This document shows positions 45,666 through 58,202 of a stretch of 64,000 bases of DNA, in pieces. Both the position numbers and the translations under genes were made by a program. Position 1 is the stretch's first letter. Every line of letters starts with the position of its first letter. The notes under the pieces are model-generated. The model did no database searches, was not told the origin of the DNA, and worked only from the letters and a program-made list of their open reading frames with translations. This DNA is from Hypericum androsaemum. Its lineage: Eukaryota > Streptophyta > Magnoliopsida > Malpighiales > Hypericaceae. The stretch lies in the NCBI GenBank assembly GCA_963995505.1, contig OZ023190.1, positions 12,766,092 through 12,830,091 of the forward strand, read 5' to 3'.

Positions 45666-46219
45666 TGTTAGAAAGAACAGCATAATCGATTTTGATACGC
45701 CCTTTACACAATAACATAGAGATAAGAAACAATACAAATATTGAGAACATGCGATATACGTAGTTCGATCAACTGACCTATATCTACGAAGGTAGAGACA
45801 ATTTTTACCATAGTATGTGGAGTACAAGGATACATAGACTGCAGGCGAGGTGATCCGCCTCTAACCTTTCTCTGCATATACTATCGCATCCCTTGTATTT
45901 GCCCAAGGAACTACTAAACATTACCCTCCTATTTATAGGAGGCTAACCCTAGAGTTCCTTCCTAATTAAAAATTTTATTATATTAGAAAGATCACTAAAT
46001 AGAAATTTGAGACATTCTCTACCTTGGATCAAATTTCAAGCTCAATCATCATCTCGAGTTTCACTTGCTCTACCACATCCGATCATTTTCACTGCGTGCC
46101 TATTCCATCAAGTTTTATGCTCCATCTCGAACATGACATCATCGTCCGCCTCAATCTGAAAACTCCATCTTGAATCTTTCACAAGTATCTACTCACAATT
46201 GATCTTCACTCGATCACTC

Positions 46220-46440
46220 AACACATCAGAAGAAAACTATATGCGCGTAAGCTGCACCCTGCTCTTCAGCGTCATACTTTCTCAACTGATCTTCGCCACT
46301 CCACCTTCACAAAAAATCTCCACCTTCATGACGTCACTGATCTATCAAGAGAACACCGTATGCGCACAAGCTGCACCCTGCTCTTTGGTGCCATTCTTTC
46401 TCAACCGATCTTCGATCAAAATAGGAGTAGAGGGCACCAA
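46220..46440 (+). repeat. Tandem ~120-bp repeat inside the non-autonomous LTR element
   Basis: Two copies of 'gcgcgtaagctgcaccctgc' / 'gcgcacaagctgcaccctgc' with the following 'tctt..gt..catt.tttctcaac.gatcttcg' lie about 121 bp apart. Confidence 0.7.
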
Positions 46441-47229
46441 CTTCTGGACATTACATCACTTTCTTGTGAACGTCTCTCTCTTGCCTTACATCACCTTCTC
46501 GTGATCACCTTACTGGATACTAATCTTGAAATTATTGCACCTCACTCCTTCATCCTCATGGACAACCTAGTGGTAACCTGCGGAACACGTGAGTAATCTG
46601 ATACTTATAACAAAGTACTAAACTGCACTACGCCACCTATGCACTATATTTGCGCCTCGTCAATGAGTACTAAGCCCAAGCTCTGCTTAAGGTATTGACA
46701 CGATCCACCTCTTGGTCCAACACTATGAACGCATGATCCGATCAGATCCCATGGAATAAGAGAGTATCACTCCTCTGCCTCGAACCAAAACTCATTATCG
46801 ATCTTCAACTGTGAATCTACCTGACTTGAACTCATCTTCTTTAACATAACCTTAATTCGATCTTCACTCGGCCAAATTTTTCTCAACTCGGACGAACAAA
46901 TCACCATGCCCATCAAACCAGTCTAATCTGCATACATGCATACTCCAATACTCTAAAGGTGTTGAAAAACCATAAATCAGCTAATCCCTTGACTTTTCAT
47001 CAAATTGTTGACTTTTGGTCAACTGAAATCTAGAGGCAGCGCCAAAATCTCTTCCCCAAAGATGATGATGGTTGGCACCCCTTGCCGGCAACGCGGACTG
47101 CTGGAGTTTAGCCTCGATCGACGGTGGCTTCCCCTTCACGGCTCGAGTGTGGCTCGGTTTTAGAGAGTTTTCTCTCTCCATAAAAACTCTTCTCTCTCCC
47201 TAATTTTTTGGCAACAATGCCATTCTTCT

Positions 47230-47560
47230 CTTGATGCGATGGGACACACGGCGGCACAGGCTGAGACTCGAACCCTCCTATGGCGAGCAATGGCGCGAGG
47301 GTCTCTGCCCTCTTCGACGGATGACGATGGTTTTCTCCTTCGATTGAACAACTACTCTAGCTTCCCTCCTCTTCCACTTTTGGACAGCTGCGACAGGCGG
47401 CTTGGTAATGACAGGGCTGGACTCCGGCGACGCCCACACGTCGTGCGGGCAACAGGCGACGACCAGGGTTGGTCGACTGCTCCTTTTTTCTCGGCGGCAA
47501 TAAGTCTCCAAAAGGGGTGGAAACCTAATTCCAATTTTCCTCCAATTTTGGAAGAATTTC
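47230..47560 (+). other. GC-rich open stretch in the element's 5' region
   Basis: An open frame (MGHTAAQAETRTLLWRAMAR...) runs 47239-47697 antisense to the element. No domain is recognised. It may be leader sequence or a captured fragment, so it is not called as a gene. Confidence 0.25.
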
Positions 47561-48048
47561 CAAATTGCCCCAACTCTTCTTCTGAAATTACAAATCAGGC
47601 CCTCTATCTCAATTTCAAAATTTTTACTAAATTCAAGAGAGACTCTACACTAATTTTTGCCTGGATGCACACCAAAGCTCTTAATACCAGTTTTTAGGGT
47701 AGCGAAAGTAATTTTGATACGCCTTTTACACAACAACAGAGAGATAGAAAATAATAGGAACACTGAGGACACGCGATATAGGTTATTCGGTCAACTGCCT
47801 ACATCCATGGGGTAGAGACAATTTTCACTATGGTATGTGGAGTACAAGGACACATAGACCGTAGGCGAGGCGACCCCCCTCTAGCCTTTCTTTGTCCTTA
47901 CTATTGCATCCCTTGTATTTGCCTAAAGAACTCGTAGACACTGCACTCTTATTTATAGAAGGCTAACCCTAGAGTTCTTTCCTAATTAAAACTCTTATTA
48001 CATTAATAATATCACTAAATAGGAATTTGAAATATTCTCAACAGTTTG

Positions 48049-50084
48049 AAGAAGTCACCGACATTTAGCTTCCGATTTTTCTTTCACCCACTTTTTGTAG
48101 ATTTACTCGCAATGGTTTGGTGGCATCCCGTTTGAACCTTTCAAACCGAAACTCTGTCAAATCGTCTTATACATTTCTCGTTACTAAAATGGTGTGTAGA
48201 GACTATTACGAATAACCAGTTTATCTATCTATGACATAAAATAGTAACAGTTTGTTCTCTCTTTGGTAAGTGTATCGGTTTGTTTAATTATTCTTCTCAT
48301 ATTCCACATTTCATGCAATGTGTGGAAGGAAGTGTCCCGGACCCGATCAATGTCCATCGTTCACCATGTGGGGGATAGGGGGATCCACATACCGAGCCGG
48401 CAAGGAAAATATGGGGGATCCAGTCCATAACCTTTCAACAAAATAGAATTTATGTGCTATTTGCTTTATAATCCCAAATATTTTTTTTCCACTCTTTAGT
48501 CATGGATAAAGAAATAATTAGGATCATACAAACCTTACACCACCTTTAAAATTCGATAATAATTAAATTCAAAAGATGAATGGTATGGTTCATAATAATG
48601 CTATTTGTTAGACATCTTCTTGCAAATCAAGAAACCTAATTTTCTTAGTTTGGAAGCTTTCATGAACAAGAAACAGTATAGGTGCATATTCTTGTCTCAT
48701 ACTAGTTTCCGAAAAAGAGTACGGAATATTGCTTCATCGATGTACTTAATTTCCATTCTGCACTTTACACTTTTACTCCATTTAAAAATACGTGTTTTTT
48801 AGTATGAATATTTTAACGGGATAAATATGATTCTCCATCTTAATCTTTATCCTAACCAAGTTAGATCAATTCTAATGGCAACAAACAAAAATTTGGTTAT
48901 ACGTGCACACATTAATTAACATTAACAACCATATTGTTACGTGCAAGCATGACCAATTCTTTCCCGTTACCGCTTATGATCAAAATGGTAAGTCTACTAC
49001 AATTAATGATCATATTTGGTTTCTTGTTTTCGCTATTCCTATGTATCAGGCTTGGGAGAAACATAAGATAATCATTTGTTCTGTTAAGAAAATAATAACG
49101 AGGACGTGTGGAGCTTGTAAATAGCAGATTTATTAATTGTGCCTTAGCGGCACTAACGCTCGAGTATTAATCGTATGATTTTAATGAGATTTGTAGCTAT
49201 AATCTGTACTGATAGTACTATGAAATTATACACTCCCACTATATGCAATGTGTAAATATTTATAGCAAAAAATTTTACCAATTAAAAAAGTAGTTTTATT
49301 ATAAGTAGATGTTATATATTATTTTTTGTTTATATCAAATAGTTTTCGAACATCGATCTGGTTAACAAATTCAGGTTCCAATAAGATAAAATTTTTGAAA
49401 TATGACAAAATCTACTACTTAAGTGTTGGTAAGTAAATGTTGTACATTATTACTCGAAGTAGATTGTCCTTGGTCCTTATGATTACGAGCTATTTCAAAA
49501 TTTACACCGCTCATATTTCCATCAACATAAATACCCAAGCAACCATTGGAACCGATTAACAGATTGATTGGATTGGAGTGGAGTGAGAGTGAGAATAGTA
49601 ACCCACAATGTTGCCGGTTATTTGCGTTCACCAAACGACTACCTGATAATATTATGGTTGTATGCCAAATTTATTTATAACTGCTTAAACAGAGTTAGTT
49701 GGGTCCAAGATCGATACACTTTACTATTGCCTTTTATTAACCGATATAATATTTATAACTTACTAGTAGAATTCTCTTTTACGAGGTTGTAATTGTTAGC
49801 CTTATCAAAACATTGACTTATTAAAATATAGTGGGAAAAAACTATGCCAAAAAAAAGTAATAGCAAAAAACTATGCTAAAAAAAGAGTATTAACATTAGC
49901 ACCAAGGATACATAACTCTACACTAAAACTGACAATAAATACATTAGACCTAGCTTCAAAATTTTTAAAATAACCTCCCCTTACTTCTACCTGCCCAGAT
50001 AAAATATAATATTTAATTAAGTATGGATTTCGCGTCGTGTTTTCAACCCCTTGCACTATAAAATAAGACTTTTTTATAGCTTGA
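48049..50084. other. AT-rich intergenic DNA
   Basis: No gene, RNA or clear repeat was recognised. Open frames here are short and unsupported. Confidence 0.5.
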
Positions 50085-50089
50085 CTGAT

Positions 50090-51592
50090 ATACGAAAAAT
50101 TGACAAGCAATTAAACATGCAAACAAATAGCATAGTGGATAAGTAAGGTTTCGAACTGAGGATTGGAACACGAAATCTAAATAATTAACTATGCGAAGCA
50201 GAAGAATTAAAATTTGTGAGAAAGTAACGAGATTGTAAGCAAATAAAAGGAATCAAAAGCATAAGAAAGAAGTTGTGAATTTAATGGAAAGAAACGAGTT
50301 GTAAATTTAATGGAGACGAACGAGCACGATACCTTATGAATCAACTACCTATGTCGAGATTGTAGTTCTTCTGAAGCTCTAACTAGTACCCAGAGTGTTC
50401 TAAAATATCTCCCTAACGCTTTCACTCATTAGGGTGACAAAATTGAACTAGCAAAGACCTAGGTTACTAATTAATACTTTCGCTCATCAATTAGACTTAG
50501 AACTAGACTAATCCAATTATGAAGATTCTTCCTAGCAGGTTATTCTTACGATATTAAGACATCTCATTAATACCTAAGAACATGTCAATTAGTTATTTCT
50601 ATCAATTCTAGTACCTTTCGGTCTACTATCATCAACTCAAATCATAATCTAAATGACTAATTTAGATTAAGTATTAAGTACACTAATTAATAACTATTAC
50701 GAAAGATAATTGAACCACAACATAACATAGATAATCAATCACATATTAGAGCATCGCACTCACAAGAAAACTACTCGCTAAGTATAATCATGAAATATAT
50801 GATAACAATGAAGGACATGGTGTAGAATAGCATAAAAGATAGAGAAAGAGAGGGCTTAGTCGTTGGAGCAATCCGTTCCAATGTCCTCCTCCAGCTAGAC
50901 CTCCACGTGCGATTTATTAATATCAAAGAGTAATTCTCAATGTCTGAAATAATTTCCTAAAATCTAAGAGCTAATGACCTATATATAGCCAAGCATCTAA
51001 CTATAGAATAGGAAAACCTGAGGAGATTAACCTAAACAAGAAGTCTTCCTAGCCAATTACACGCGGTCTAGAATAAAGAAAATACTAAAACATAATATTC
51101 TAGGGCCAAAACAGGGCCAAAAGTCATCCAAATCCAAAAAGTGTCAGATACCCAACAAAATAGGAAGCCCTAGAAACTTTGGAATCGGACACCTGGCGGC
51201 CGCTGGGTTCTTGGCACCCACCGACTCTTGGTCAGCATCGTCATATCTTCGTATTTTCTCATTTTGGCCCTCTTCTACTCTGAATTGGGCCTTGACTATA
51301 AAAGACAAAATGTAGATCACTCTTCAAGTTTCCAACGATATCTCATTTGTTATAATTCAATGCTCGAGTACAAAGTTGTAGCTCTTGCAATATAGTCTCT
51401 CAAAATTACCCTTCAACGACCTTCAATGAGCTTCACTTCCTATCACAAAATATGATAATGGGTAGAAATTCTCTCCAAGACTCAAACACATAGAAACAAT
51501 AAAAGTCTTAATGGAACAAGATGAAATAAATGAAAACATGACTAAATATATATGAAATACATAAAAAAACATAATCGTTTACACACTCATCA
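50090..51592 (-). repeat. 3' LTR of the gypsy element
   Basis: About 1.5 kb, partner of 55587-57101. The plus-strand 'ctcatca' end at 51592 abuts the polypurine tract. Confidence 0.9.
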
Positions 51593-51604
51593 CACCCCAC
51601 ACTT
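51593..51604 (-). other. Polypurine tract of the gypsy element
   Basis: The minus strand AAGTGTGGGGTG immediately precedes the LTR start TGATGAG. Confidence 0.8.
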
Positions 51605-53028
51605 ATTTTCTTGCTTGTCCTCAAGTAAGTAAGCATCGGATACGCTGAATAGTTGGCCCCCTAGCAACAGTGTACTACCCAGAGAAAACCTCATATCAGC
51701 TCAATTCTGCAATTCAAGTCCAGCCCACAAATCAATGCAGTTTTCCATAATTTTTATCATTCAGAAAGCAGTGAAGATTACTGGGAACAATAACACAAAA
51801 AGCACATGACATGAAGAGATAATTAAGAACACATTGTTCCATCATTTCGCCTAGTCCCAAAATAGTTTTTGTTAGCAGTTAGCTTCACTCAGTTGGCCTC
51901 TTAGGACTTACTCGCAGATAACGGCAGGCAGAGCCACCTCCACGTCTTTGAGTTGTCCCGATTAGGCTGGAGTTCACCCCTACCAAGATCCACCTTTCTA
52001 TTTTTATGGATCTTTTCATACCACACATTCACATACCACATTCCACAATCTGCATATAATATTATACATTCCGTACATTCCACAACCACTTTCATCCAAT
52101 CTCTTTTTTTGCTTTTTTCCATATTTTTTTCACATTCCACATCCCCTTTCATTTTCTTCTCTTCTCGGGTAGGGGCTTTGCTCTAATTATCGACCTAACC
52201 GATGTCCTTCGCCTAAAAGATTTTTTCAAGAAAAAATGGATTTTTGGCAGCAAACACATCGCTTGGTTAGACTCACAAGTTAGCTAAACCTTTTTAATAT
52301 ACAGGTGGGGTTCGGTTACTAAGAGCGTGTTCCCTCAACTACTCATGTGTTCTCTTAGTTCCGTACATACCAATCATTTAATCCAATTATGAGATTTTGA
52401 AAAGCAAGAACTACTTCTCAATATAGGCTTAATCATATCCTTGCTACTCTTGTCCTGACATGAACCTTCTTAAGGATATTCGGTTGCTAGGAAGCCAATA
52501 ATTCAAGGGTAAAGTTTCGTCATCTACTTATGACACCACATCAGACTTAAGCACACTCCTAAATTTAGACCTAGACTCGATTGCATACGCCAAACCGAAA
52601 TGAAAACATATGTTTGACACCCCCGCACACTTATTAAACACAGTGTCCTCATTGTGGAGGTAAGACACAAACAAATATCACAAGACACGAACATGAATAT
52701 CGCAAGACACACAAACAGGAACATAAACAGACTTATAACAGAAACAAAAATAGGAGAGGAATGGTACTGCCCTAACAATCTTAAGAATGAGGCGGTGGGG
52801 AAGGTTGGTGGTGTTTCACTCTAACTACCTTTGACGCGCAACAAAGTTTGTGTATGGACTGGCGAGCTCCGTTGAAACCTAATTTTCTCTTTTCTAAACC
52901 TCCTGCTAAGACCATTAAAATACTAAATCAAAATAACGATATTAAAGCAAACACAAAAATAAAGAAAAATTAAATACTAAACGTGCTAATTTAGAGTTGT
53001 TAGCTTGACCTTATTACTCCCTTTGGTA
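51605..53028. other. Interior of the gypsy element where pol would be expected
   Basis: No RT, RNase H or integrase motif can be found in any frame. Pyrimidine-rich and AT-rich sequence only, with open frames under 90 codons. Confidence 0.7.
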
Positions 53029-53898
53029 CTACGGTGGACAAAGGCGCCTATTGATTACTTGGAACTCTATTTCATCTGGGCCTATGCGGAGAAGTAGCTT
53101 GCCATTATGAACATCCACCATTGCATGACAAGTGTTGAGGAATGGACGTCCCCGAATTAGTGGGTAACTTTTATTGGTAGCGTAGTTCAGCACCACAAAA
53201 TCTACGGGTATGGGAGACTTATCGACTTTGATTATCACATCCTCCATAATTTTGAGGGGGTTCTTCATAGTTTGATCAGCCAGCTGAAGCCTGAAAGGTG
53301 TAGGTTTGACATCCCCTAATTTGAGTTTCCTGAAAGTAGCCAAAGGAATAAGATTAATATTGGCACCCAAATCATATAAGCAATATGAAAACTGAACACC
53401 GTCAATAGTGCAAGGAATCGTGAAACTCTCTGGATCTTTTAGTTTTGACGGTATGTCATTTTCTAGCAAAGGGGTCATCTTGCCATCATTTTGCCTCTTC
53501 TTCCTTGCGATGATTTCCTTCAGAAATTCAGCATATTATGACCTTTTATCTAACATATCCAAGAAAGAGACATGGATTTGAATGTCCTCTATTATCTCTA
53601 TACATTCAAGGGCCTTCTCATCGATCACTGCTTCCTTCTTGACTTGTTGAGGTGATGGTGAAGGAATATAAGAATCCTTTTTTTTACTGATATAGACTGG
53701 TGGCTCCTTCTTTTCAGTAACTACCTCCTCCTCTATGGCTGGCTTGATCAGTTCGGCACATTCTTTTGAAGAGGATTTGTTCTCAAGTGGTGGCTTTCTC
53801 CAGAATCTTTGAGGAAAAGGATGTGGAGGGACATAAGGTGGTGGAGGAATATACGGTTCATCATCCTCGTCCACCCTCCTCAATGTGATGGCCATCAC
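53029..53898 (-). pseudogene. Gypsy protease and gag C-terminal part
   Basis: 53898-53536 is a Pro/Lys/Glu-rich gag tail (YIPPPPYVPPHPFPQRFWRK). After a stop, 53478-53029 encodes an Athila-type retropepsin: IPCTIDGVQFSYCLYDLGAN with the active-site D-L-G-A, LQLADQTMKNPLKIMEDVII and PLIRGRPFLNTCHAMVDVHN. The catalytic Asp and the hydrophobic flap region are present. The frame stops at CPP, where RT would follow in an autonomous Athila. Confidence 0.88.
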
Positions 53899-54144
53899 TT
53901 GTTCTCACGGGTTTGACTTTGTGTTGCTAGGTAGAGAACCTATTTGCCTTTGAGTATTTGCTGCAGCCAAATTTCTGAGTTCGATCTCCATCTTCTGGAG
54001 TTGTGTGGCCTGCCCATTTAGGTATGTCTCAAACTCTTATTGACGCGCCTCACAATGATCCATCCACTGCACAATAATACTTTGTTGCTGGATGGACTGC
54101 TGGACTACCCTTACTAATTAGTCAATCTTAGAGAAGACGTTGAC

Positions 54145-55468
54145 TTAGTCTCCCACTAATTGATCGATCTTCTTACCCATTGTTTTGACTTGATTTCCCA
54201 GATATGGTTTTCTGGGTTCTTGCTGAGTACTAGTGTTATTTACCTGCTGGCCAAATCGAGAGAAATTTGGCTGAGCATTAGTTTGCTTTGAGTAGCCCAT
54301 TCCTGGTGGTGTTCTATCAGCAATAGCTTGAATCTCCCCCAACTGAGAACTGTCATTAGTAGAGGTGAGCAAACAAACTAAAAACTGTCAAACCGAACTA
54401 ATATTTGGTTCGGTTTATGATATTCCTAAAATTATGGTTCTGGTCTGGTCTAGTTTTTTCTAGTTTGGTCCGGTCCGGTCAGCCTGCTCACCCATAGTCA
54501 TTAGTATAATGTGATTCTTTGTAAATCTCACAGGTATTTTGCACTGCAGCTTCTTTTTCCTTGCCCTTGGTCAATTCTTCAAGTTTTTTGGTCAGTGATT
54601 CTACTTTAGCTTCAAGCTTCATGTTGGTATCCAATTTGAGGACCCCTCGGGTTTCTTCCCTACATGGTTGCCTGGCGTGTTCACTTGACCACATAACATT
54701 GACCTCGGTCATCTCCTCCATCAAGCGAGTAGCTTCATCAGCAGTCTTCCTCAAGAACACCCCTTGAGATGTGGCGTCGATGTGAGCACGGGATGGACCA
54801 TCTAACCCATTGTAGAAGATCTTCATGAGGTTTTCCTGAGTTATGCCATGTTGAGGGAAGGAAATTTGGACATCTGTGAACCGTTCCCAAGCCTCATAGA
54901 TGCTCTCCCCATCATCTTGTATAAATGTGTTTATGTCCTGCAAGAGCTTGGCTGACTTGGCCATCGAGAAGAACTTTCGAAGAAAAGCATGGGCTAGATC
55001 ATTCCAACTCTGAATCATCTCTCCCTTCAACTTATTGTAACAAATGTGAGCTCGGTCCTTCAAGGAAAAGTGGAAGAGACGTAGCTTCAAGGCATCATCA
55101 TTGACATTTTAGAACTTCATGCAACGAGAGAGATGGTCTTGAAGATCTTCGCTTGGCAATCCAACGAATTGGACCAAATTTTACAATAATCTGACAACTG
55201 TTGCTGAGATCTGGAAAGTGTTGAGACCTACAGGTGGTTGTCATAAACCATTAGGGTTCCCATTCCATGTAGGAACAGACGATTCCAGTAGTGTCCTTCT
55301 TTGTGGAGCGTCTTCTATAGCTTGGAGTGCTCCATCTTCCTGATTGTGTGCCATTGCTCTCGCTTGGTCCCTTTCTTCATGCCTACTTACTCTTTCGAGT
55401 ACTCCAATGTCAACCTCAAGCACAATGTTTGTGTCAAGGTCTAATCCTTCGCTCCGGGTTCTTGGCAT
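54145..55468 (-). pseudogene. Gypsy (Athila-like) gag, broken
   Basis: The start MPRTRSEGLDLDT lies at 55468. Stops fall near 55238 and 55110. Then comes the retrotransposon-gag domain 55090-54488 (LRLFHFSLKDRAHICYNKLK, FFSMAKSAKLLQDINTFIQD, SIYEAWERFTDVQISFPQHG, IFYNGLDGPSRAHIDATSQG) and a coiled-coil-like KLEAKVESLTKKLEELTKGK. The frame is interrupted by a 137-bp hAT-like MITE at 54361-54497, after which 54372-54145 resumes with QANDSSQ-type sequence (MGYSKQTNAQPNFSRFGQQV). Confidence 0.88.
54361..54497. mobile_element. hAT-like MITE inside gypsy gag, 8-bp TSD
   Basis: The 137-bp insertion has inverted ends GGTGAGCA...TGCTCACC, with 'aaaccgaac'/'ggttcggtt' words inside. It is flanked by the exact 8-bp duplication TCATTAGT (54353-54360 and 54498-54505). 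Confidence 0.88.
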
Positions 55469-55560
55469 GCACTAGAGAATCCTAAAAAGAAAGCACACGA
55501 AATTAGCAAGTTTGCTACACAAAACCAATTGCATTTAATTTTACGTCCTAAAATCTCAGT

Positions 55561-55580
55561 TCCGTGTCGACGACGCCAAT
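55561..55580 (-). other. Primer binding site of the gypsy element
   Basis: The minus strand TTGGCGTCGTCGACACGGAA, six bases inside the 5' LTR, resembles the TGGCGCCGT-type site of plant Athila-related elements (tRNA-Asp-like 3' end). Confidence 0.7.
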
Positions 55581-55586
55581 TTATTT

Positions 55587-57101
55587 GTGTGAAATTGACA
55601 AGCAATTAAACACGCAAACAAATAGTATAGTAGATAAGTAGAGTTTCGAACTGAGGATTGGAATACAAAATCTAAACAATCAATTATGCGAAGCGGAAGA
55701 ATTAAAATTTGTGAGAAAGTAATGAGATTGTAAGCAAATAAAAGGAATCAAAAGCGTAAGAAATGAGTTGTGAATTTAATGGAGACGAACGAGCACGATA
55801 CCCTTATGAATTAACTACCTATGTCGAGATTGTGGTTCTTCTGAAGCTCTAACTAGTACCCAGAATATTCTAAAGAACCTCCCTAACGCTTTTGCTCATT
55901 AGGGTGATAAAACTAAACTAGCAAAGACCTAGGTTAGTAATTAACGCTTTCGCTCATCAACTAGACCTAGAACTAGACTAATCCAATTATAAAGATTCCT
56001 TCTAGCATGTTATTCTTACAATATTAAGACATCTCATTAATATCTAAGAACATGCTAATTAGTTATTTCTATCAATTCTAGTGCCTTTCGGTCTACTATC
56101 ATCAACTCAAATCATAATCTAAGTGGCCAATTTAGATTGAGCATTTTTGCACACTAATTAATAACTATTACGAAAGATAATTAAACCACAACCTAACATA
56201 GATAATCAATCACATATTAGGGCATCACACTCATAAGAAAACTGCTTGCTAAGCATAATCATGAAGCGTAGGATAGCAATGAAGGACATGGTGTAGAATA
56301 GCATAAAAGATAGAGAAAGAGAGGGCTTAGTCTTTGGAGCAAGCCGTTCCAATCTCCTCCTCCAGCTAGACCTCAACGTGTGCTTTATTAATATCAAAGA
56401 GTAATTCTCAATGTCCGGAATAATTACCTAAAACTTAAGAGCTAATGGCCTATATATAGCCAAGCATCTAATTATAGAATAGGAAAACCTAGAGGAGGTT
56501 AACCTAAACAAGAAGTGTTCCTAGCCAATTACACGCGGTCTAGAATAAAGAAAATACTAAAACATAATATTTTAGGGCCAAAACAGGGGCCAAAAGTCAG
56601 CCAAATCTGGAAATGGTCAGATATCCGACAAAATAGGAAGCCATAGAAATTTTGGAATCGGACACCTGGCAGCTGCCGGGTGCCTGGCTGGCACTAGGTT
56701 CGAGTGGTTTTCTTCTTCCGGCGGCCGCCGGGTCTTGGTCAGTATCATCATATCTTTGTATTTTCTCATTTTGGCCCTTTTCTGTTTCGAATTGGACCTT
56801 GACTATAAAAGACAAAATGTAGATCATCTTCAAACTTTCCAACGATATCTCATTTATTGTAATCCGATGATCGAGTGAAAAGTTGTGGCTCTTGCAATAT
56901 ATTCTCTCAAAATTACCCCTTCAACGGCCTTCAATGAGCTTCACTTCCTATCACAAAATATGACAATGGGTAGAAATTCACTCCAAGACTCAAACACATA
57001 GAAACGATAAAAGTCTTAATGGGACAAGACAAAAATAAACGAAAAAATGACTAAACACATATGAAACACATAACAAAATATGAGCGTTTACATACTCATC
57101 A
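55587..57101 (-). repeat. 5' LTR of the gypsy element
   Basis: About 1.5 kb, partner of 50090-51592 and relative of 1-765. Confidence 0.9.
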
Positions 57102-57106
57102 CTGAT

Positions 57107-57900
57107 TTGTCTCACAAAGAGAAAGTAACAAAGAGAAAATTATCCACACGTAGTCCTTTTGTCGTATTTCGCAAAAGTGTTGAAGGGAGATAGTACATCA
57201 AGATGTTCGCAAGAGCCAACTTGATCCTCTTCCCAGAGATCCCAGATGAGAGAGCCTATAAGAATTGTCAACTCCAACTATCGTTCAGATATGATCTATA
57301 CTAGAATTGACTAACTGTCCATCCTACCTGCTCTCTCCTTAGTGTAATCGCACAGATCCTGCTGTTCTTCACGAAAATACAGCTTTATTAACAAAAAGAG
57401 AAAACATAGATTCATCGTTTCTATGTTAAAAAATCGACTTCGCCCACCAACTTTTTCAACCGATTCTTAGATACAAAGTGGCTACGTCTAAGGATATTGT
57501 ATATATCAATTAATTTTGGAGCAAAACTAAATTACAATGTGTTTCTAATTAATCCATTACTTGGTCATAAAAATTATGCATTTTGATGCAAAAGGCAGCA
57601 TGTAATATTGTTTCCTACATCCTCACGGTTCACCTACATTTGTCTAGCACCGGACGATGGGGATGAAAATGACGTAAGAGGTTGCACCAGTTGGGCTTTC
57701 AATGACGGATTTAGATTCAGCGGGAATTACATAAAAATTATTTCTATGATATGGACTAAATTTGGACTATTAAATTTGGTCAAATTCTTTTTTTTATAGA
57801 TCTAATAGTCAGAATCTACCAGGAATATTTTTGAATTTTTATTGAAAGACATCCCATTAGGGTTTCACAATAATAATACATAAACAAGGCGATGATGCAT
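57107..57900. other. Spacer, nothing recognised
   Basis: AT-rich. 57799-57815 carries 'agatctaatagtcaga', similar to the motif found near the ends of the other GC-rich/minisatellite elements. Confidence 0.35.
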
Positions 57901-57932
57901 TTCTCCACCTCAGTTGATCTTGACCCCTAACA

Positions 57933-58049
57933 ATGGCCCCACCCGCTAACCTCCTCCTCAAGCTCCCCGCTCTCTTCCCGGCCTCTCCCCGGCGTCCTAG
58001 CCTTGCTCCAACCGCTACCATTCAAATGGTTTCTTTTTTTAATAAATAA
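57933..58049 (+). other. Transit-peptide-like exon fragment
   Basis: An ATG-initiated 38-codon frame begins MAPPANLLLKLPALFPASPR and is GC-rich, Ser/Pro/Arg-rich and acid-poor like an organelle transit peptide. A possible donor CAAATG|GTTTCT lies at 58029. No second exon can be joined and the family is unknown. Confidence 0.3.
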
Positions 58050-58202
58050 TTTTGGTTTTTCTTGGATGCTCCAATTGGTTCGATAATTTTTTTATCGTGT
58101 TAGCTAGATTCGATTGTTGGATTAATTTAATTATTGGATTGTAGTTTGTCGAAGTGTTCTTCATTATCTTCCTCTAATTGGTTCGATGATGGAGGAATCA
58201 TA

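Larger units (their letters stand above)
45666..48043 (-). mobile_element. Non-autonomous LTR element (copia-type, LARD/TRIM-like), TSD GTTTG
   Basis: LTRs at 45666-46023 and 47691-48043 (about 355 bp) share blocks such as 'gtagagacaatttt.ac.atagtatgtggagtacaagga'. The exact 5-bp duplication GTTTG flanks the element (45661-45665 and 48044-48048). On the minus strand a primer-site-like TGGTATTAAGAGC follows the 5' LTR (47689-47677) and a purine-rich CAAGGTAGAG precedes the 3' LTR. The 1.67-kb interior has no gag, protease, integrase or RT, so mobility would depend on a related element in trans. Confidence 0.87.
50090..57101 (-). mobile_element. Athila-like Ty3/gypsy element carrying only gag and protease
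   Basis: LTRs of ~1.5 kb (50090-51592 and 55587-57101) start TGATGAGTRTG on the minus strand. CTGAT flanks the element on both sides (50085-50089 and 57102-57106), a 5-bp target duplication. The primer site just inside the 5' LTR and the polypurine tract at the other end are present. The 4-kb interior encodes gag (55468-54145, broken) and an Athila-type aspartic protease (53478-53029). The remaining 1.4 kb up to the 3' LTR has no RT, RNase H or integrase motif. The LTRs show many substitutions and indels, so the insertion is old. Confidence 0.9.

Noticed and set aside
46199..46596. Two overlapping open frames as a secreted protein gene
   Set aside because: They fall on the internal 120-bp repeat of the codeless LTR element, antisense to it. 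The resemblance between them is due to the repeat.
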